Of a stretch of DNA of 13,558 nucleotides, positions 12,991 to 13,558 are shown piece after piece (the stretch's first letter is position 1; each line of letters begins with the position of its first letter). The notes beneath the pieces were generated by a model that saw only the letters and a program-made list of their open reading frames with translations, ran no database searches and was not told the DNA's origin. The position numbers were made by a program, and so were the translations under genes. Source of the stretch: an uncultured Clostridia bacterium (lineage in GTDB: Bacteria > Bacillota > Clostridia > Lachnospirales > Lachnospiraceae); the NCBI GenBank assembly GCA_946405675.1, contig CAMJIC010000046.1, forward strand, positions 1 through 13,558, given 5' to 3'.

Positions 12991-13028
12991 AGAAATGAGC
13001 AGGTAGTGGGCAGGAGCGGGAATGAAAA

Positions 13029-13059
13029 CTATCCACAAGAGTTCCACAATTTTTCCACA
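13029..13059. promoter_or_regulatory. Three DnaA-box-like sites at 11-base spacing
   Basis: CTATCCACA (13029-13037), AGTTCCACA (13040-13048) and TTTTCCACA (13051-13059) recur at exactly 11 bases, about one helical turn. The third fits the relaxed DnaA consensus TTWTNCACA, the first misses by one base, the second by two. They lie 20 bases upstream of the yceD promoter -35 box. DnaA binding is a suggestion only. Confidence 0.4.
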
Positions 13060-13078
13060 GGATTGTGCAAGAATAGGC

Positions 13079-13108
13079 TTGACATCCCTCCCTGTGCGTG
13101 CTTATAAT
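13079..13108 (+). promoter_or_regulatory. Near-consensus sigma-A promoter of yceD
   Basis: TTGACA (13079-13084) and TATAAT (13103-13108) are both perfect, separated by 18 bases. Transcription would start near 13115, about 26 bases before the ATG at 13141. This is the strongest promoter in the window, as expected for a gene expressed with ribosomal protein L32. Confidence 0.88.
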
Positions 13109-13140
13109 AACGAAGTGCGTTTTGAAGGGGTATCTGCTTT

Positions 13141-13558
13141 ATGATGCTGAATCTGACTGAGGTGCTTGTGGATCACAAGAAGATCGAGAAGGAAGTGCCG
13201 ATTGAACTGAAAAGGCTCAACTTCAGTTTTGGAAGCTTTCCTGTTACGGATTCTTCTTCTGTTGCCCTGACGATCAGGAAAGAGGAGAATATTCTTCTGA
13301 TACAGGGAAGGGCAACGATTCAGGTCGTGATTCCGTGTGACAGATGCCTGGAAGACGTGGAGGTTCCTCTGGAGCTGGACTTCGTTGAGAAGGTTCCGGC
13401 GGAGGGGGAAAGCAGTCCGGAGGAGGCCGGAGACGGCCAGGAGGCGGAGACCGGGAAAGAGGATTCCGCATTCGAACCGGACTACTATCTGGAAGGATAC
13501 CATCTGGACGTGGATAAGCTGCTCTTTGGTGAGGCTCTGCTGAACTGGCCGTCCCGTG
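13141..13558 (+). CDS. yceD: DUF177/YceD family protein, 5' part
   Basis: The first 139 codons of a gene cut by the window's right edge. YceD (DUF177) proteins affect 23S rRNA accumulation and are typically encoded just before rpmF (ribosomal protein L32) and fatty-acid genes. The visible signature is PCDRCLEDVEVPLELDF, with a C-x-x-C pair at 66 and 69; an acidic stretch rich in E, G and S follows, then FEPDYYLEGYHLDVDKLLFGEALLNWP, matching the family's C-terminal half. Two adjacent ATG codons (13141 and 13144) both follow GAAGGGG (13124-13130); the choice does not matter functionally. A perfect promoter lies directly upstream, separating this housekeeping gene from the sugar module. Confidence 0.88.
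   Translation, partial: MMLNLTEVLVDHKKIEKEVPIELKRLNFSFGSFPVTDSSSVALTIRKEENILLIQGRATIQVVIPCDRCLEDVEVPLELDFVEKVPAEGESSPEEAGDGQEAETGKEDSAFEPDYYLEGYHLDVDKLLFGEALLNWPSR

Noticed and set aside
13029..13059. Replication origin
   Set aside because: Only three weak DnaA-like boxes are seen, with no dnaA or dnaN gene and no AT-rich unwinding region, so at most a regulatory cluster is supported.

Overview
The window looks like chromosomal DNA of an anaerobic, moderately high-GC Firmicute, most plausibly a gut Lachnospiraceae relative. This is inferred from strong AGGAGG-type ribosome binding sites, a double-cubane-cluster (HgdB-like) iron-sulfur protein, a DUF3343 Se/S-carrier-like protein, CUT1-type sugar ABC genes beside a divergent AraC regulator and a DUF624 protein, and a DUF177/YceD gene. 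No marker gene fixes the species.

Layout. (1) 1-2312, + strand: the 3' end of a cysteine desulfurase/selenocysteine lyase-like gene, a double-cubane cluster protein, and a small DUF3343 protein, closed by a hairpin. This looks like a sulfur/selenium and low-potential redox cluster. (2) 2531-4722, + strand: a promoter and structured leader, then an iron-dependent alcohol dehydrogenase and a feruloyl-esterase-like alpha/beta hydrolase, 21 bases apart. (3) 4941-7027: a convergent terminator, then a minus-strand pair, an AraC-family regulator and a DUF624 membrane protein. (4) 7094-10502, + strand: a divergent control region, then a sugar-binding protein and two CUT1 permeases. No ATPase is encoded here, so a shared MsmK-like ATPase elsewhere is expected. 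(5) 10996-12990: a cytoplasmic GH120-type beta-xylosidase with both catalytic acids in place. (6) 13079-13558: a near-consensus promoter and the start of yceD.

Regions 2 to 5 read together as a plant cell-wall sugar module. Xylo-oligosaccharides would enter through the ABC importer and be cut to xylose by the GH120 enzyme. The esterase could remove feruloyl or acetyl groups, and AraC would sense the inducer. The specific substrate is an inference from the GH120 call.

The most unusual structure is non-coding. Nearly every intergenic gap in the first 11 kb carries a palindromic repeat. Two families occur as inverted pairs: a 160-bp element (2358-2517 and 10581-10740), identical by eye and palindromic about its exact centre, and a ~134-bp element (4787-4919 and 10812-10946), about 95% identical. 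Shorter relatives lie at 463-518, 1839-1868 and possibly 5004-5054. They share CTGTTCAGAA-type termini, encode nothing, and look like MITE-like or REP-like mobile palindromes. The inverted pairs bracket the sugar module and could allow 6-8 kb inversions.
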